A DNA stretch of 64,000 nucleotides from Streptomyces niphimycinicus (lineage in GTDB: Bacteria > Actinomycetota > Actinomycetes > Streptomycetales > Streptomycetaceae). Shown here one piece after another: positions 48,040 to 56,122 of the stretch (its first letter is position 1; every line of letters starts with the position of its first letter). A program made the position numbers and the translations under genes. The stretch spans positions 17,812 through 81,811 of the forward strand of contig NZ_JAHLEM010000036.1 in assembly GCF_018883605.1 (NCBI RefSeq), written 5' to 3'. The notes beneath the pieces are model-generated. The model did no database searches and was not told the DNA's origin. It worked only from the letters and a program-made list of their open reading frames with translations.

Positions 48040-48657
48040 ATGACCCTCGTCTACATCCTGGACGACGACGAGGAGCTGGGCGAATCGCTCGCCTGGCTCC
48101 TCGAGTCGGTCGGCATCCGCTCGGAGCGGTTCCGGGACGCCCACGCCTTTCTGCGCTCCTACGACCGCGACCGGCCCGCCTGCCTGGTCCTGGACGTGCG
48201 CATGCCCGAGCTGAGCGGGTTCGACGTACAGCAGTTGCTGAACGAGACGGGCGCGCCGCTGCCCGTCGTCTTCGTCTCCGCGCACGGCGACATCCGGATG
48301 TCGGTGCGCGCCCTTCAGAACGGCGCGGTCGACTTCCTGGAGAAGCCGTACGACCCCCAGCACATGCTGGACGTCGTGCAGGCCGCGCTCCGCACCGCGC
48401 GGGAGCGCTTCGAGCGGGCCGCCGGCCGGCGGGAGCTGCGGACGAGCCTGGACCGGCTGACCGCCCGCGAACGGGAGGTGCTCGCGCTGTCCGTCGACGG
48501 AGTGCCGAACAAGCGCATCGCCACCCGGCTCGGCATCAGCACCAAGACCGTCGATGTGCACCGGGCCCGGATCCGGGAGAAAACCGGCGCCGAGAGCATC
48601 GCGGCCCTTGTGCACGACATCCTCCGGCTGGGGCTGCGGCCCACGGCGGACCGATGA
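48040..48657 (+). CDS. FixJ/NarL-type response regulator
   Basis: The 205-residue protein has a receiver domain with the acidic pocket LDDDEE, phospho-acceptor Asp52 in VLDVRMPE, Ser80 and Lys102 (FLEKPYDP), and a LuxR-type HTH at about 140-200 (LTAREREVLALSVDGVPNKR, then IATRLGISTKTVDVHRARI). It pairs with the overlapping histidine kinase gene (4 bp). No Shine-Dalgarno sequence precedes the ATG; the start lies 1 nt after the stop of the remnant ORF, so its translation may depend on coupling. Downstream, a perfect palindrome at 50089 is a candidate target. Confidence 0.92.
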   Translation: MTLVYILDDDEELGESLAWLLESVGIRSERFRDAHAFLRSYDRDRPACLVLDVRMPELSGFDVQQLLNETGAPLPVVFVSAHGDIRMSVRALQNGAVDFLEKPYDPQHMLDVVQAALRTARERFERAAGRRELRTSLDRLTAREREVLALSVDGVPNKRIATRLGISTKTVDVHRARIREKTGAESIAALVHDILRLGLRPTADR

Positions 48658-50105
48658 GGGACCCGGCCGTGGACCGTCTTGCGCCATCCGGCTTCCAGAC
48701 GCTGATGCAGGCCCTGAAGTACTGCGTCCTGCTGCACGACGCCCGGACCTACGACATCCTCTGGGCCAACCGGGCCGCCTGCGAACTGCTCGGCTGGACC
48801 GTCGATGAGCTCAGGCCCCTCAAGGCACCGGACATGAGCAAGAACTCCCTCCAGTACAGCCGGGCGCTCGGGCACCGCTGGCTCGGGCAGGCGGCGGAGC
48901 ACGGCATCAGCGCCACCGAGTGGTGCTACCGGTCCAAGAGCGGCGAGGAGATCCTCACCGAGGCCATCGCCATCCGCGTCGCCCTGCCCGCGCGGACGGT
49001 GGTGATGGTGCAGTTCCGGGACATCGCCGAGGAGAAGGCGGTCCGGCGCGATCTGTTCCGCACCGAGAGCAGGCTGCGGGCCTTTCTGAGCGGCCTGGCC
49101 GAGGGGATCGTCGTCCTCGACGACACCGACCGGGTGGTCTTCGCCAGCGAATCCGCGGCCAGGCTGCTCGGCGGCGACCTCCACGGGGCGGACTTCACCG
49201 GCTACTGCCGCGACGGGACCGTACCCGACCGCGAGGGCCGCTACCGGTTCGCCGCACCCGGCGATGAGCCCCGCTGGTACGCGGCCACCTGCCAGTACAT
49301 CGAGATCGAGAGCGATCTGCACGGCCGGATGCTGCTCTTCTACGACATCACCGACCGGGTCCGCGCCGAGGAGGAGCACCGCCGCGACACCCAGCGCCTG
49401 GACCATCTGGCCCGCAACAACGCCATGGGCGACATGGCGATGGCCATCGCCCACGAGGTGAGCCAGCCGCTCGCGGCCGCGTACAACTTCGTCGAAGGGG
49501 CACGGGGCCGGCTCGGACGCGGCGACGAGAGCGTGGCCTGGGGGCTGGACAACGCCGTACGGCAGATCGAGCGGGCCCGGACCATCCTGGCCAGCCTGCG
49601 CAGCTATGTCGGCCGCCTGGAACAGTCCGAGCAACGAGCCGACCTCAACGCGATCGTGCGCGACTGCGCGTACTTCATCGAACTGCGCGCCCAGGAACAC
49701 GCGGTGACCGTCGCATGCGACCTCACCGCCGAGCCGCTGCCGGTGCGCTGCGAGAACGTGCTCATCGGACAGGTCGTGATGAACCTCGCCTTCAACGCGG
49801 TGGACGAGATGGCCGGCCGGCCGGAGGCGGAACGCAGGGTGCGGATCACCACCCGGCGCGGCGAGGACGGGTCCGCCGTGCTCGCCGTCGAGGACTGGGG
49901 GAACGGCCCGCCCGCGGAGGACCGGCTCTTCGACGGTGTCTTCACCTCCAAGGAGAACGGCAGCGGTATCGGCCTCGCCCTCAGCCACCGCATCATCACC
50001 CGCCACGGCGGCCGGATGGACGTCCACGCGAACCAGCCGCGCGGCGCGGTTTTCCGGTTCACGCTGCCCGCCGACGGGGCGGGGCGGGTAGGGGAAATCC
50101 CCTAG
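48654..50105 (+). CDS. Soluble PAS-domain sensor histidine kinase (FixL/StyS-like)
   Basis: The 483-residue kinase has no membrane segment. Two PAS domains (about 15-125 and 140-232; the first ends in an RDIAEEK PAC segment) are followed by the H-box AIAHEVSQPLAAAYN with His267, N-box MNLAFNAVDEM (about 376), and G-boxes VEDWGNGPP and GSGIGLALSHR. The HEVSQPL H-box is typical of FixL-like and aromatic-degradation kinases. The signal is probably cytoplasmic: redox state, oxygen or an aromatic substrate. It lies directly upstream of the iac-like cassette. Confidence 0.92.
   Translation: MRDPAVDRLAPSGFQTLMQALKYCVLLHDARTYDILWANRAACELLGWTVDELRPLKAPDMSKNSLQYSRALGHRWLGQAAEHGISATEWCYRSKSGEEILTEAIAIRVALPARTVVMVQFRDIAEEKAVRRDLFRTESRLRAFLSGLAEGIVVLDDTDRVVFASESAARLLGGDLHGADFTGYCRDGTVPDREGRYRFAAPGDEPRWYAATCQYIEIESDLHGRMLLFYDITDRVRAEEEHRRDTQRLDHLARNNAMGDMAMAIAHEVSQPLAAAYNFVEGARGRLGRGDESVAWGLDNAVRQIERARTILASLRSYVGRLEQSEQRADLNAIVRDCAYFIELRAQEHAVTVACDLTAEPLPVRCENVLIGQVVMNLAFNAVDEMAGRPEAERRVRITTRRGEDGSAVLAVEDWGNGPPAEDRLFDGVFTSKENGSGIGLALSHRIITRHGGRMDVHANQPRGAVFRFTLPADGAGRVGEIP
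50089..50104. promoter_or_regulatory. Palindrome TAGGGGAAATCCCCTA upstream of the iac-like operon
   Basis: Perfect 7-bp arms flank AA. The site overlaps the stop codon of the kinase gene and lies 102 bp before the monooxygenase start. It is a good candidate for the FixJ/NarL-type regulator encoded upstream. Confidence 0.6.
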
Positions 50106-50205
50106 CGGAAGCATCCAACTCCCCATTGAGGCCGCTGAGCGGCCGCGCCTAGCGTGATGACAAGGCGGGCGGGAGAACCGCCCGGCAACGCGAGGAGATT
50201 CGCTC

Positions 50206-51369
50206 ATGACGCAGACGCTGGATGCCGCCGCCGCGGCGGCCGCGGGGCGGTCGCCCTCCGGATCGGCGTTCGACCGGGCGCTGGACGTGGTCGCCCGGCG
50301 GCGCGCCGAATTCGAGGAGATGGGGCATGTTCCGCGCGATGTGATCGAGGAATTCAAGGCCGCGGGAATCTACCGGGCGAGCGCCCCGAGCCGATTCGGC
50401 GGCGAGGCCCTTCCGCCCGCCGCGTTCCTCCGTCTCATCGAGCGGATCTCGGTCGTCGACGGCTCGGCCGGCTGGGTCGCCAGCTTCGGCTCGTCCCTGG
50501 TCTACCTGGCGGCGCTGCCGCTCGATACCCAGGCCGAGCTGTACGCCGACGGGCCCGATGTGGTCTTCGCCGGGGGACTGTTCCCGGTGCAGCCCACCGA
50601 GCGGGTCCCGGGCGGTCACCGGGTCGCCGGCCGCTGGAAGTTCGCCAGCGGCTGCAAGGGCGCGGACGTCTTCGGCGTGGGCATCAAGGGCGGTCAGGAC
50701 CGGGGTGGCCGGCCGCTCACCGCCGTGCTGCGGCCCGAGCAGGTGGAGATCGTCGAGAACTGGGACGTCATCGGCATGCGTGGCACCGGAAGCCACGACC
50801 TGGTGGTGGACGGGGCCGTCGTCCCCGAGGACTGGACCTTCGTCCGCGGCGGCGAACCCACCGTGGACGAGCCGCTCTACCGCTACCCGACCGTCCCGTA
50901 CGCCGCCCAGGTGCTGGCCGTCGTCGGCCTCGGGGTGGCGCGGGCCGCGCTCGACCATGTCATCGCCCAGGGCGGCCGCGCGAGCTATACGGGTGCCCCG
51001 AAACCCGCCGAGCGCGCCACCTATCGCATCACGGTCGGCCAGGCCGAGGCCCAACTCCGCTCCGCGCGGGCCTACTTCTACGAGACCACCGAGGAGGTGT
51101 GGGCCACCGTGGCGGCCGGGGACCCGGCGAGCCCCGGACAGACCAGCGCGCTGCGGCTCGCCTCCGCCCACCTCGCGAAGACCTCCTTCGAGGTGGTCCG
51201 CGCCGCCTACCAGCTCGGTGGCATCGCCGCCATCGCCGACGGCAGCCCCATGCAACGCTATCTGCGCGACGCCTCGGTCGTCCCCCAGCACGCCTTCCTT
51301 CAGGAGGGCATGTACGACGGCGCGGGCGCGGTCCTCATGGGCGTCCAGCCCTTCCCCGGCTACCTCTGA
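50206..51369 (+). CDS. iacA: IacA/HsaA-like flavin-dependent monooxygenase (acyl-CoA dehydrogenase fold)
   Basis: This 387-residue protein has the acyl-CoA-dehydrogenase fold (RRRAEFEEMGHVPRDVIEEF, RFGGEALPP, GSAGWVASFGSS) but lacks the catalytic Glu context of dehydrogenases, as in flavin-dependent two-component monooxygenases (HsaA, IacA). WDVIGMRGTGSHDLVVDGAV is typical. With the adjacent IacB-like, SDR (IacE-like) and flavin reductase (IacG-like) genes, it resembles the indole-3-acetate cassette, where IacA hydroxylates the indole ring using reduced flavin. Other aromatic substrates remain possible. GAGGAGA precedes the ATG. Confidence 0.8.
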   Translation: MTQTLDAAAAAAAGRSPSGSAFDRALDVVARRRAEFEEMGHVPRDVIEEFKAAGIYRASAPSRFGGEALPPAAFLRLIERISVVDGSAGWVASFGSSLVYLAALPLDTQAELYADGPDVVFAGGLFPVQPTERVPGGHRVAGRWKFASGCKGADVFGVGIKGGQDRGGRPLTAVLRPEQVEIVENWDVIGMRGTGSHDLVVDGAVVPEDWTFVRGGEPTVDEPLYRYPTVPYAAQVLAVVGLGVARAALDHVIAQGGRASYTGAPKPAERATYRITVGQAEAQLRSARAYFYETTEEVWATVAAGDPASPGQTSALRLASAHLAKTSFEVVRAAYQLGGIAAIADGSPMQRYLRDASVVPQHAFLQEGMYDGAGAVLMGVQPFPGYL

Positions 51370-51464
51370 ACTCCCGGCCACCTCTGAACTCCCGGCCACC
51401 TCTGAACCCCCGGCCACCTCTGAACCCCCCGGCCACCACCTCTGCCCCCGGCTACCTCGAAAGG
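51355..51464. repeat. About six degenerate 18-nt repeats covering the end of the iacA-like gene
   Basis: The unit CCCGGCTACCTCTGAACT contains the last codons and TGA stop of the monooxygenase gene. Copies start at 51355, 51373, 51391 and 51409, followed by two longer, decayed copies that reach the ribosome-binding site of the next gene. The copies read CCCGGCCACCTCTGAACT or close variants. Confidence 0.85.
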
Positions 51465-51474
51465 CGGGACATCC

Positions 51475-51843
51475 ATGCCCGAATCCCCCGAGACACCCCT
51501 GCGCGTGCTGTTCTGCATCGGCGTCAACCAGAACTTCTTCGATCTGCCCACGGGCCAGGGCAAGGCCGTCTGGGACGGCTTCACCTCCATGCTCTCGCGG
51601 CTCTACGCACTGCCCGGGGTGAGCGTCCTCGGCACCATCGACGACGACCAGCACATGGTCGGCCCCTCCGCCTCCTGGCCCTGGACCAGCTACGTGCTCG
51701 CCGACGTGGTCGACCAGCCGACGGTCGCCGCCGCCTGCAACCTCTTCCGCACCGTCCAGGTCGGCGAGCACGGCCTGTGGCGCTATATGAAGATCGAGGC
51801 GCGTCTCGGCCGCCCGCTGCCCGAGCCGGAGGCCGGCCGATGA
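51475..51843 (+). CDS. iacB: IacB-like protein
   Basis: The 122-residue protein lies between the monooxygenase and SDR genes, exactly where iacB sits between iacA and the later iac genes in known indole-3-acetate clusters. Conserved-looking blocks are FCIGVNQNFFDLP, VLGTIDDDQHMVGPS, WPWTSYVLADV and ACNLFRT, ending LWRYMKIEARLGRPLP. No catalytic motif is known; the alpha/beta pattern suggests a small ferredoxin-like or dimeric barrel fold. The identification depends on size, position and partial recollection of the family. Its stop overlaps the SDR start (ATGA). Confidence 0.65.
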   Translation: MPESPETPLRVLFCIGVNQNFFDLPTGQGKAVWDGFTSMLSRLYALPGVSVLGTIDDDQHMVGPSASWPWTSYVLADVVDQPTVAAACNLFRTVQVGEHGLWRYMKIEARLGRPLPEPEAGR

Positions 51844-52592
51844 CCACCGAGAACGTCCGCGTCGCCCTGGTGACGGGAGCGGCGGGCGGCCTCGGCGCCC
51901 ACATCGCCCGCCGGCTGTGCGCCCAGGGCTACCGTGTCGCCCTCACCGACCTGGACGAGGCGGGCGCCGTGCAGGCCGCGGCGGATCTCGATCCGGAAGG
52001 CCACGCCACCACCGGGCTCGCCCTGGACGTACGCGACAAGAACGCCTTCGCGGCCGTCCGCGATCAGCTCGTCGACCGCTGGGGCGCCGTCCATGTGCTG
52101 GTCAACAACGCCGCCCTGACCAAGGCCGAATCGCTGATGGACATCAGCTCCGAGAGCTTCGACCGGATCGTGTCCACCAACCTCAACGGCGCCTTCTTCG
52201 GCTGCCAGGTCTTCGGCGCCTACTTCGCCGAGCGGGGGTATGGGCGCATCGTCAACATCGCCTCCCTCGCCGGTCAGAACGGCGGCTCGGGGACCGGTGG
52301 GCACTACGCGGCGGCGAAGGGGGGAGTGGCCACCCTGACGAAGGTGTTCGCCCGCGAGCTCAGCTCGCACGGGGTGACGGTGAACGCCATCTCTCCTGGC
52401 CCCCTGGACCTGCCCGTGGTCCGCGACATCATTCCGCCGGACAAGATCGACGCCTTCGAACGCGCCATCCCCGTAGGGCGGTTGGGACGCCCGGAGTTCA
52501 TCGCCGACATGGCCGTGCTGCTCGCCGCCGACCACGCGGACGCGGTCACCGGCGCGTGCTGGGACGCCAACGGCGGCCTGTACATGCGCTGA
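51840..52592 (+). CDS. IacE-like short-chain dehydrogenase/reductase
   Basis: This 250-residue SDR has GAAGGLGAHIA (cofactor loop), NNAAL at about 90, catalytic Ser in NIASLAGQNGG, and Tyr-x3-Lys in GHYAAAKGG. In iac pathways the SDR acts after the monooxygenase on the oxidised indole ring. It overlaps the IacB-like gene by 4 bp and precedes the flavin reductase gene by 68 nt. Confidence 0.88.
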   Translation: MTTENVRVALVTGAAGGLGAHIARRLCAQGYRVALTDLDEAGAVQAAADLDPEGHATTGLALDVRDKNAFAAVRDQLVDRWGAVHVLVNNAALTKAESLMDISSESFDRIVSTNLNGAFFGCQVFGAYFAERGYGRIVNIASLAGQNGGSGTGGHYAAAKGGVATLTKVFARELSSHGVTVNAISPGPLDLPVVRDIIPPDKIDAFERAIPVGRLGRPEFIADMAVLLAADHADAVTGACWDANGGLYMR

Positions 52593-52660
52593 CGCTCACC
52601 TCAGGGCACCGCGACCGCTCGAGCGAATCCGAACCGAACCAGGAGAGGAGGGGCACCGCC

Positions 52661-53176
52661 GTGACCCCCGACCCGTCCCAGTTCCGGGAGGCGATGGCGC
52701 ATCTCCCGGCGGCCGTCAACATCCTGACCACCGACGGCCCGAACGGCCGCTGTGGCATCACCGTCAGCGCGGTCTGCTCCGTGACCGACGATCCGCCGAC
52801 CGTTCTGGTCTGCGTCAACCGCGGCAGCGCCATGCACGATGTGTTCCGGGCCAATGGAAGGGTCTGCGTCAATGTGCTCGGCGGCGCCCAGCAGGAACTG
52901 GCCCTGCACTTCGCCGGGGCCACGAAGGTGCCGATGGCCGAGCGCTTCACCTGGGACGTCTGGGACCGCGCCCACGATGTGCCGGTCCTGAAGGACGCCC
53001 TGGTGAGCGCCATCGGCACGATCACACACGCCGTCCCCATGGGCTCCCACAGCGTGCTCTTCGTCGACATCGAGCGGATCCGCACCCACTCGGGCGGCCA
53101 GAGCCTCGTCTACTTCAACCGCGCGTTCCACCGTCTCGACGCCACCCCCCTGATACCGGAAGGCACCCGGTCCTGA
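52661..53176 (+). CDS. Flavin reductase (HpaC/IacG-like), partner of the monooxygenase
   Basis: The GTG at 52661 follows AGGAGAGGAGGGG and gives 171 residues. It has the flavin-reductase barrel pattern (HLPAAVNILTTDGPNGRCGI, TVSAVCSVTDDPPTVLVCVN) and the C-terminal YFNRAFHRL. It supplies FMNH2/FADH2 to the IacA-like monooxygenase, completing a two-component oxygenase. A strong terminator follows at 53203. Confidence 0.9.
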   Translation: MTPDPSQFREAMAHLPAAVNILTTDGPNGRCGITVSAVCSVTDDPPTVLVCVNRGSAMHDVFRANGRVCVNVLGGAQQELALHFAGATKVPMAERFTWDVWDRAHDVPVLKDALVSAIGTITHAVPMGSHSVLFVDIERIRTHSGGQSLVYFNRAFHRLDATPLIPEGTRS

Positions 53177-53202
53177 ACCCGATGACGCGGTGGGGTACCG
53201 CA

Positions 53203-53237
53203 TGGTCCCGTCCGGCCCTCGTGGCCGGACGGGACCA
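53203..53237. terminator. Bidirectional terminator
   Basis: A perfect 15-bp stem (TGGTCCCGTCCGGCC and its complement) with a 5-nt loop separates the flavin reductase gene from the convergent permease gene. Confidence 0.8.
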
Positions 53238-53242
53238 CGGCG

Positions 53243-54247
53243 TCAGACGGTGGTCTTGGCCGTCGTGGCGCGCGATCGGGCGCTCGGGACGGCGGCCGCA
53301 CGGGCGCGCAGCCGTTCCAGTGGGGTGGGCGGCAGTGCCCGCGCGGACCCCCGTGCGTAGTAGCGCTCGACGTAGAACTGTCCCACGCTCAGTACGGTGG
53401 TGACCGCGATGTACCAGAGGGTGGCCACCATGAGCAGCGGGATGACCTGGTAGCTCTGGTTGTAGACCAGTTGCACCGAGTACAGCAGGTCGTGCACGGC
53501 CAGCACGCTGACGATGCTGGTGCCCTTGAGCGTGCCGATCAGCATGTTTCCCGCGGTCGGCACGATGGAACGCATCGCCTGCGGAATGACGATCCGGCGC
53601 AGTGTGCGCCGTTTGCCGAGCCCGAGTGCCTGGGCGGCCTCGGTCTGGCCGGAGTCCACGGACAGGATGCCGCCGCGTATCACCTCGGCGGCGTAGGCGG
53701 CCTCGTGCAGGGTCAGGCCGATGACGGCGGTGAGGGTGGGGCCGAGCAGGTTGACCGTCTTGACGGTGACGAACTGCGGGCCGAACGGGACGCCGAGGCC
53801 GAGTGTCGGGTACAGAGCGCCGATGTTGAACCAGAACAGCAACTGCACCAGCAGCGGAGTGGCGCGGAAGATCCACACATAGCCCCAACTCAGTATGGAC
53901 AGCACGGGGTTGGTGGACAGCCGCATCACCGCCAGCGGGATGCCGAGCAGAAACCCGAGCACCATCACCGCGCCGGTCAGCCACAGGGTCAGCAGCAGTC
54001 CGTCCAGCACGGCGCGGGTGGTGAAGTACCGGCCCACCACGTCCCACTGGAAAGCGTCATTGCGCGCAACGGAGTTGACCACCATCGCGAAGACCAGGAG
54101 CGCGGCGGCGGCGGTCAGCCGGCGCCCGATGCGTCGGCGCGGCACGATCCGCGGCAGGTCACCGGGACCGGGGACGCCCGTCTCGGGGCGCTTGTCGACG
54201 GGAACGGGCACCGCGTCGGGAGCGGTGGTACGGGAAGGCGTGGCCAT
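53243..54247 (-). CDS. Polar-amino-acid-type ABC transporter permease
   Basis: The ATG at 54247 (GGAGAG upstream) gives 334 residues with a long N-terminal cytoplasmic part, five to six TM segments and the permease EAA loop (AQALGLGKRRTLRRIVIPQA). It belongs to the His/Glu/Gln/Arg-type HisM family. A matching lipoprotein-type binding protein lies at 56123 beyond the SsuD-like gene, but no ATPase gene is near; one encoded elsewhere must energise it. The substrate may be a sulfonated or sulfur amino acid, judging from the monooxygenase gene between. Confidence 0.9.
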   Translation of the reverse strand: MATPSRTTAPDAVPVPVDKRPETGVPGPGDLPRIVPRRRIGRRLTAAAALLVFAMVVNSVARNDAFQWDVVGRYFTTRAVLDGLLLTLWLTGAVMVLGFLLGIPLAVMRLSTNPVLSILSWGYVWIFRATPLLVQLLFWFNIGALYPTLGLGVPFGPQFVTVKTVNLLGPTLTAVIGLTLHEAAYAAEVIRGGILSVDSGQTEAAQALGLGKRRTLRRIVIPQAMRSIVPTAGNMLIGTLKGTSIVSVLAVHDLLYSVQLVYNQSYQVIPLLMVATLWYIAVTTVLSVGQFYVERYYARGSARALPPTPLERLRARAAAVPSARSRATTAKTTV

Positions 54248-54457
54248 CGGGAAGCTCTCCGGGTGAGGGGGCACGGGCGTCGGCGACAGTCCGGCGGGAC
54301 GCGCACACGAACACCCGAGAAGGCGGTACGCGGGTACGGTGCGGCCGGGCTCGGCGTCATCACGCTCACCGCGTCCCTCAACGCGGCCGGAAGGGCCTCC
54401 GCGCGCGGCGGGCCCGTCCGTCATCGATCTTATGTGCCCAGCGCATGCGTCTGTCAA

Positions 54458-54493
54458 GAACACATGGGAACCGGTGAACACATGGGAACCGGT
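54458..54493. repeat. Tandem 18-bp repeat GAACACATGGGAACCGGT x2
   Basis: Two perfect adjacent copies lie upstream of the permease (minus) and just before the -35 of the leader-peptide promoter (plus). They could be regulator half-sites. Confidence 0.7.
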
Positions 54494-54521
54494 CAACGCC
54501 GGTCCGGTATGCGGGCGGTGG

Positions 54522-54552
54522 TTGACGAGAGGCGTTGTGTACTGCCTAATTG
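54522..54552 (+). promoter_or_regulatory. Promoter of the cysteine leader peptide; leaderless
   Basis: TTGACG (54522-54527) is 18-19 bp from CTAATT/TAATTG (54546-54552), which ends 5-6 nt before the ATG at 54558. Confidence 0.6.
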
Positions 54553-54557
54553 CTCCC

Positions 54558-54635
54558 ATGAATACCGAGCAGCGTCTGGTCACCCGTGGCCACATCGACT
54601 TCGGTCGGGTGTGGTCGGCCGCATGTTGCGCCTGA
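54558..54635 (+). CDS. Cysteine leader peptide (25 aa) upstream of the SsuD-like gene
   Basis: The ATG at 54558 has no Shine-Dalgarno sequence but a promoter -10 just upstream, so it is probably a leaderless mRNA start. The 25-residue product has the pattern of actinobacterial sulfur-gene leader peptides: RLVTRGHIDFGRV followed by Ser-Ala and a Cys-Cys pair two residues before the end. Tandem Cys codons would stall ribosomes at low cysteinyl-tRNA and could control the gene downstream at 54915. The 279-nt interval holds small hairpins at 54790-54803 and 54825-54841. Confidence 0.75.
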   Translation: MNTEQRLVTRGHIDFGRVWSAACCA

Positions 54636-54914
54636 CTCGGCAGCGGGCTGTCTGACCGGCCCTTCCCTCCCTCGGTGACCCCGTCGCGGGCCGAGCTCTC
54701 TCGTCGTATCACCGCCGTACGCGGGCGCTGAGCCGCGTTCGGACACGGCCCTGCGAGCGCCCGGACACACGCTGCCGCCACCCCTTCCCGACGCCCCGGC
54801 GTCGTCACGCCTGCTCCAGCCAGTGGCATTTCCCCAATGCCGTCACATACGGCCATGCGAAGGCCATTCCGGCCTGTCCGCGTGCTCCCCCTGTCCTCCC
54901 GAAAGGCCATTTCC
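54636..54914. promoter_or_regulatory. Leader region between the Cys peptide and the SsuD-like gene
   Basis: No gene is visible. Candidate attenuator hairpins are GACGC-CCCG-GCGTC (54790-54803) and GGCATT-TCCCC-AATGCC (54825-54841). GAAAGG precedes the ATG at 54915. Confidence 0.4.
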
Positions 54915-56051
54915 ATGCCCGTGGAATTCCTCGGCATCGCCGCGACCCATGACGGTTCCGAGACCACAGCGCGCTCCGGTGGCGCATTCGACAAGGAGTA
55001 CACACTCCGGCTTGCCAGGGCCCACGAGGACCATGGCTGGGACCGGGTGCTGTTCGCCTACGGATCCGGATCGCCCGACCCCGCGCCGGCCGCCGCGTAC
55101 ATCGCGAGCAGGCTGGACAGGCTCCAGATCCTGCTCGCCCACCGGCCCAACGTCTCGTATCCGACCTTCGCCGCCAAGACCTTCGCCACTCTCGACCAGA
55201 TCAGCGAGGGGCGGCTGACCGTGCACTTCATCACCGGCGGCAACGACCACGAGCAGGGCCGTGAGGGCGACACGCTCACCAAGGACCAGCGCTACGCCCG
55301 CACCCGCGAGTACATCCAGATCGTCAGGAAGATCTGGACCACTCACGAGTCCTTCGACCACGAGGGCGAGCACTACCGCTTCCGTGACTTCGTCAGTGAC
55401 GTCTTCCCGGCCCAACAGCCCCGCCCGGACATCTCGTTCGGCGGATCGTCTCCCGCCGCGTACGCCGCGGGAGGCGCCGAAGCCGACATCTACTGCCTGT
55501 GGGGCGAGCCCCTGGAGAAGACCGCCGAGCAGATCGAGGCGGTGAAGGCCGCCGCGAAGGCCGCGGGCCGTACCGACATCCCGCGCATCCAGGTGGCGTT
55601 CCGCCCGATCATCGCCCCGACCGAGGAACTGGCCTGGGAGAAGGCCCGCCGTACGGTGGGCGCGATCGAGGCCCGCAAGGCGAGCGGCGAGCCGGTCACC
55701 AGGCGCCACACCGGGCAGGCACACCCGCAGAACTCCGGCTCACAGCGGCTGATCGCCATCGCCGAGGCGGGGGAGCGCTACGACCGCGCGCTGTGGACGC
55801 CGACCGCCGCGGCGACCGGTGGGGCGGGCAACTCCAACGCCCTGGTCGGCACCCCCGAGACGGTCGCCCGGGCACTGCTCGACTACTACGACCTCGGCGT
55901 CGACATCCTGTCCGCCCGCGGCTACGACCTGCTGGGCGACGCCATCGACTTTGGCCGGCACGTGATCCCGATCGTCCGCGAGGAGGTCGCCAAGCGTGAT
56001 GCCGAGCGTGCGGCGCGTGGCTCGCAGACCCTGGCCGCCGTGCGCGGATGA
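54915..56051 (+). CDS. LLM-class flavin-dependent monooxygenase (alkanesulfonate monooxygenase-like)
   Basis: The 378-residue protein is a TIM-barrel SsuD/LadA-type enzyme: VEFLGIAATHDGSE at the N-terminus, HRPNVSYPTFAAKTFATLDQ, RLTVHFITGGNDHEQGREGD, YCLWGEPLEK, and TGGAGNSNALVGTPETVA near the end. SsuD-type enzymes use FMNH2 and O2 to release sulfite from alkanesulfonates; this set of motifs is close to that group. It has a Cys leader peptide upstream and a binding-protein gene 71 nt downstream. A dedicated flavin reductase is not adjacent; the one at 52661 could serve. Confidence 0.9.
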   Translation: MPVEFLGIAATHDGSETTARSGGAFDKEYTLRLARAHEDHGWDRVLFAYGSGSPDPAPAAAYIASRLDRLQILLAHRPNVSYPTFAAKTFATLDQISEGRLTVHFITGGNDHEQGREGDTLTKDQRYARTREYIQIVRKIWTTHESFDHEGEHYRFRDFVSDVFPAQQPRPDISFGGSSPAAYAAGGAEADIYCLWGEPLEKTAEQIEAVKAAAKAAGRTDIPRIQVAFRPIIAPTEELAWEKARRTVGAIEARKASGEPVTRRHTGQAHPQNSGSQRLIAIAEAGERYDRALWTPTAAATGGAGNSNALVGTPETVARALLDYYDLGVDILSARGYDLLGDAIDFGRHVIPIVREEVAKRDAERAARGSQTLAAVRG

Positions 56052-56122
56052 CCTCCGTCGCACGCCCACACGGATATCCCCATCGCCGCCATCAGGGCGC
56101 GGAACGGAAAGGCCCCCAGCCT

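Noticed and set aside
51355..51464. CRISPR-like array
   Set aside because: The 18-nt units are directly adjacent with no spacers and derive from the gene end; no cas genes are present. No other array was seen.
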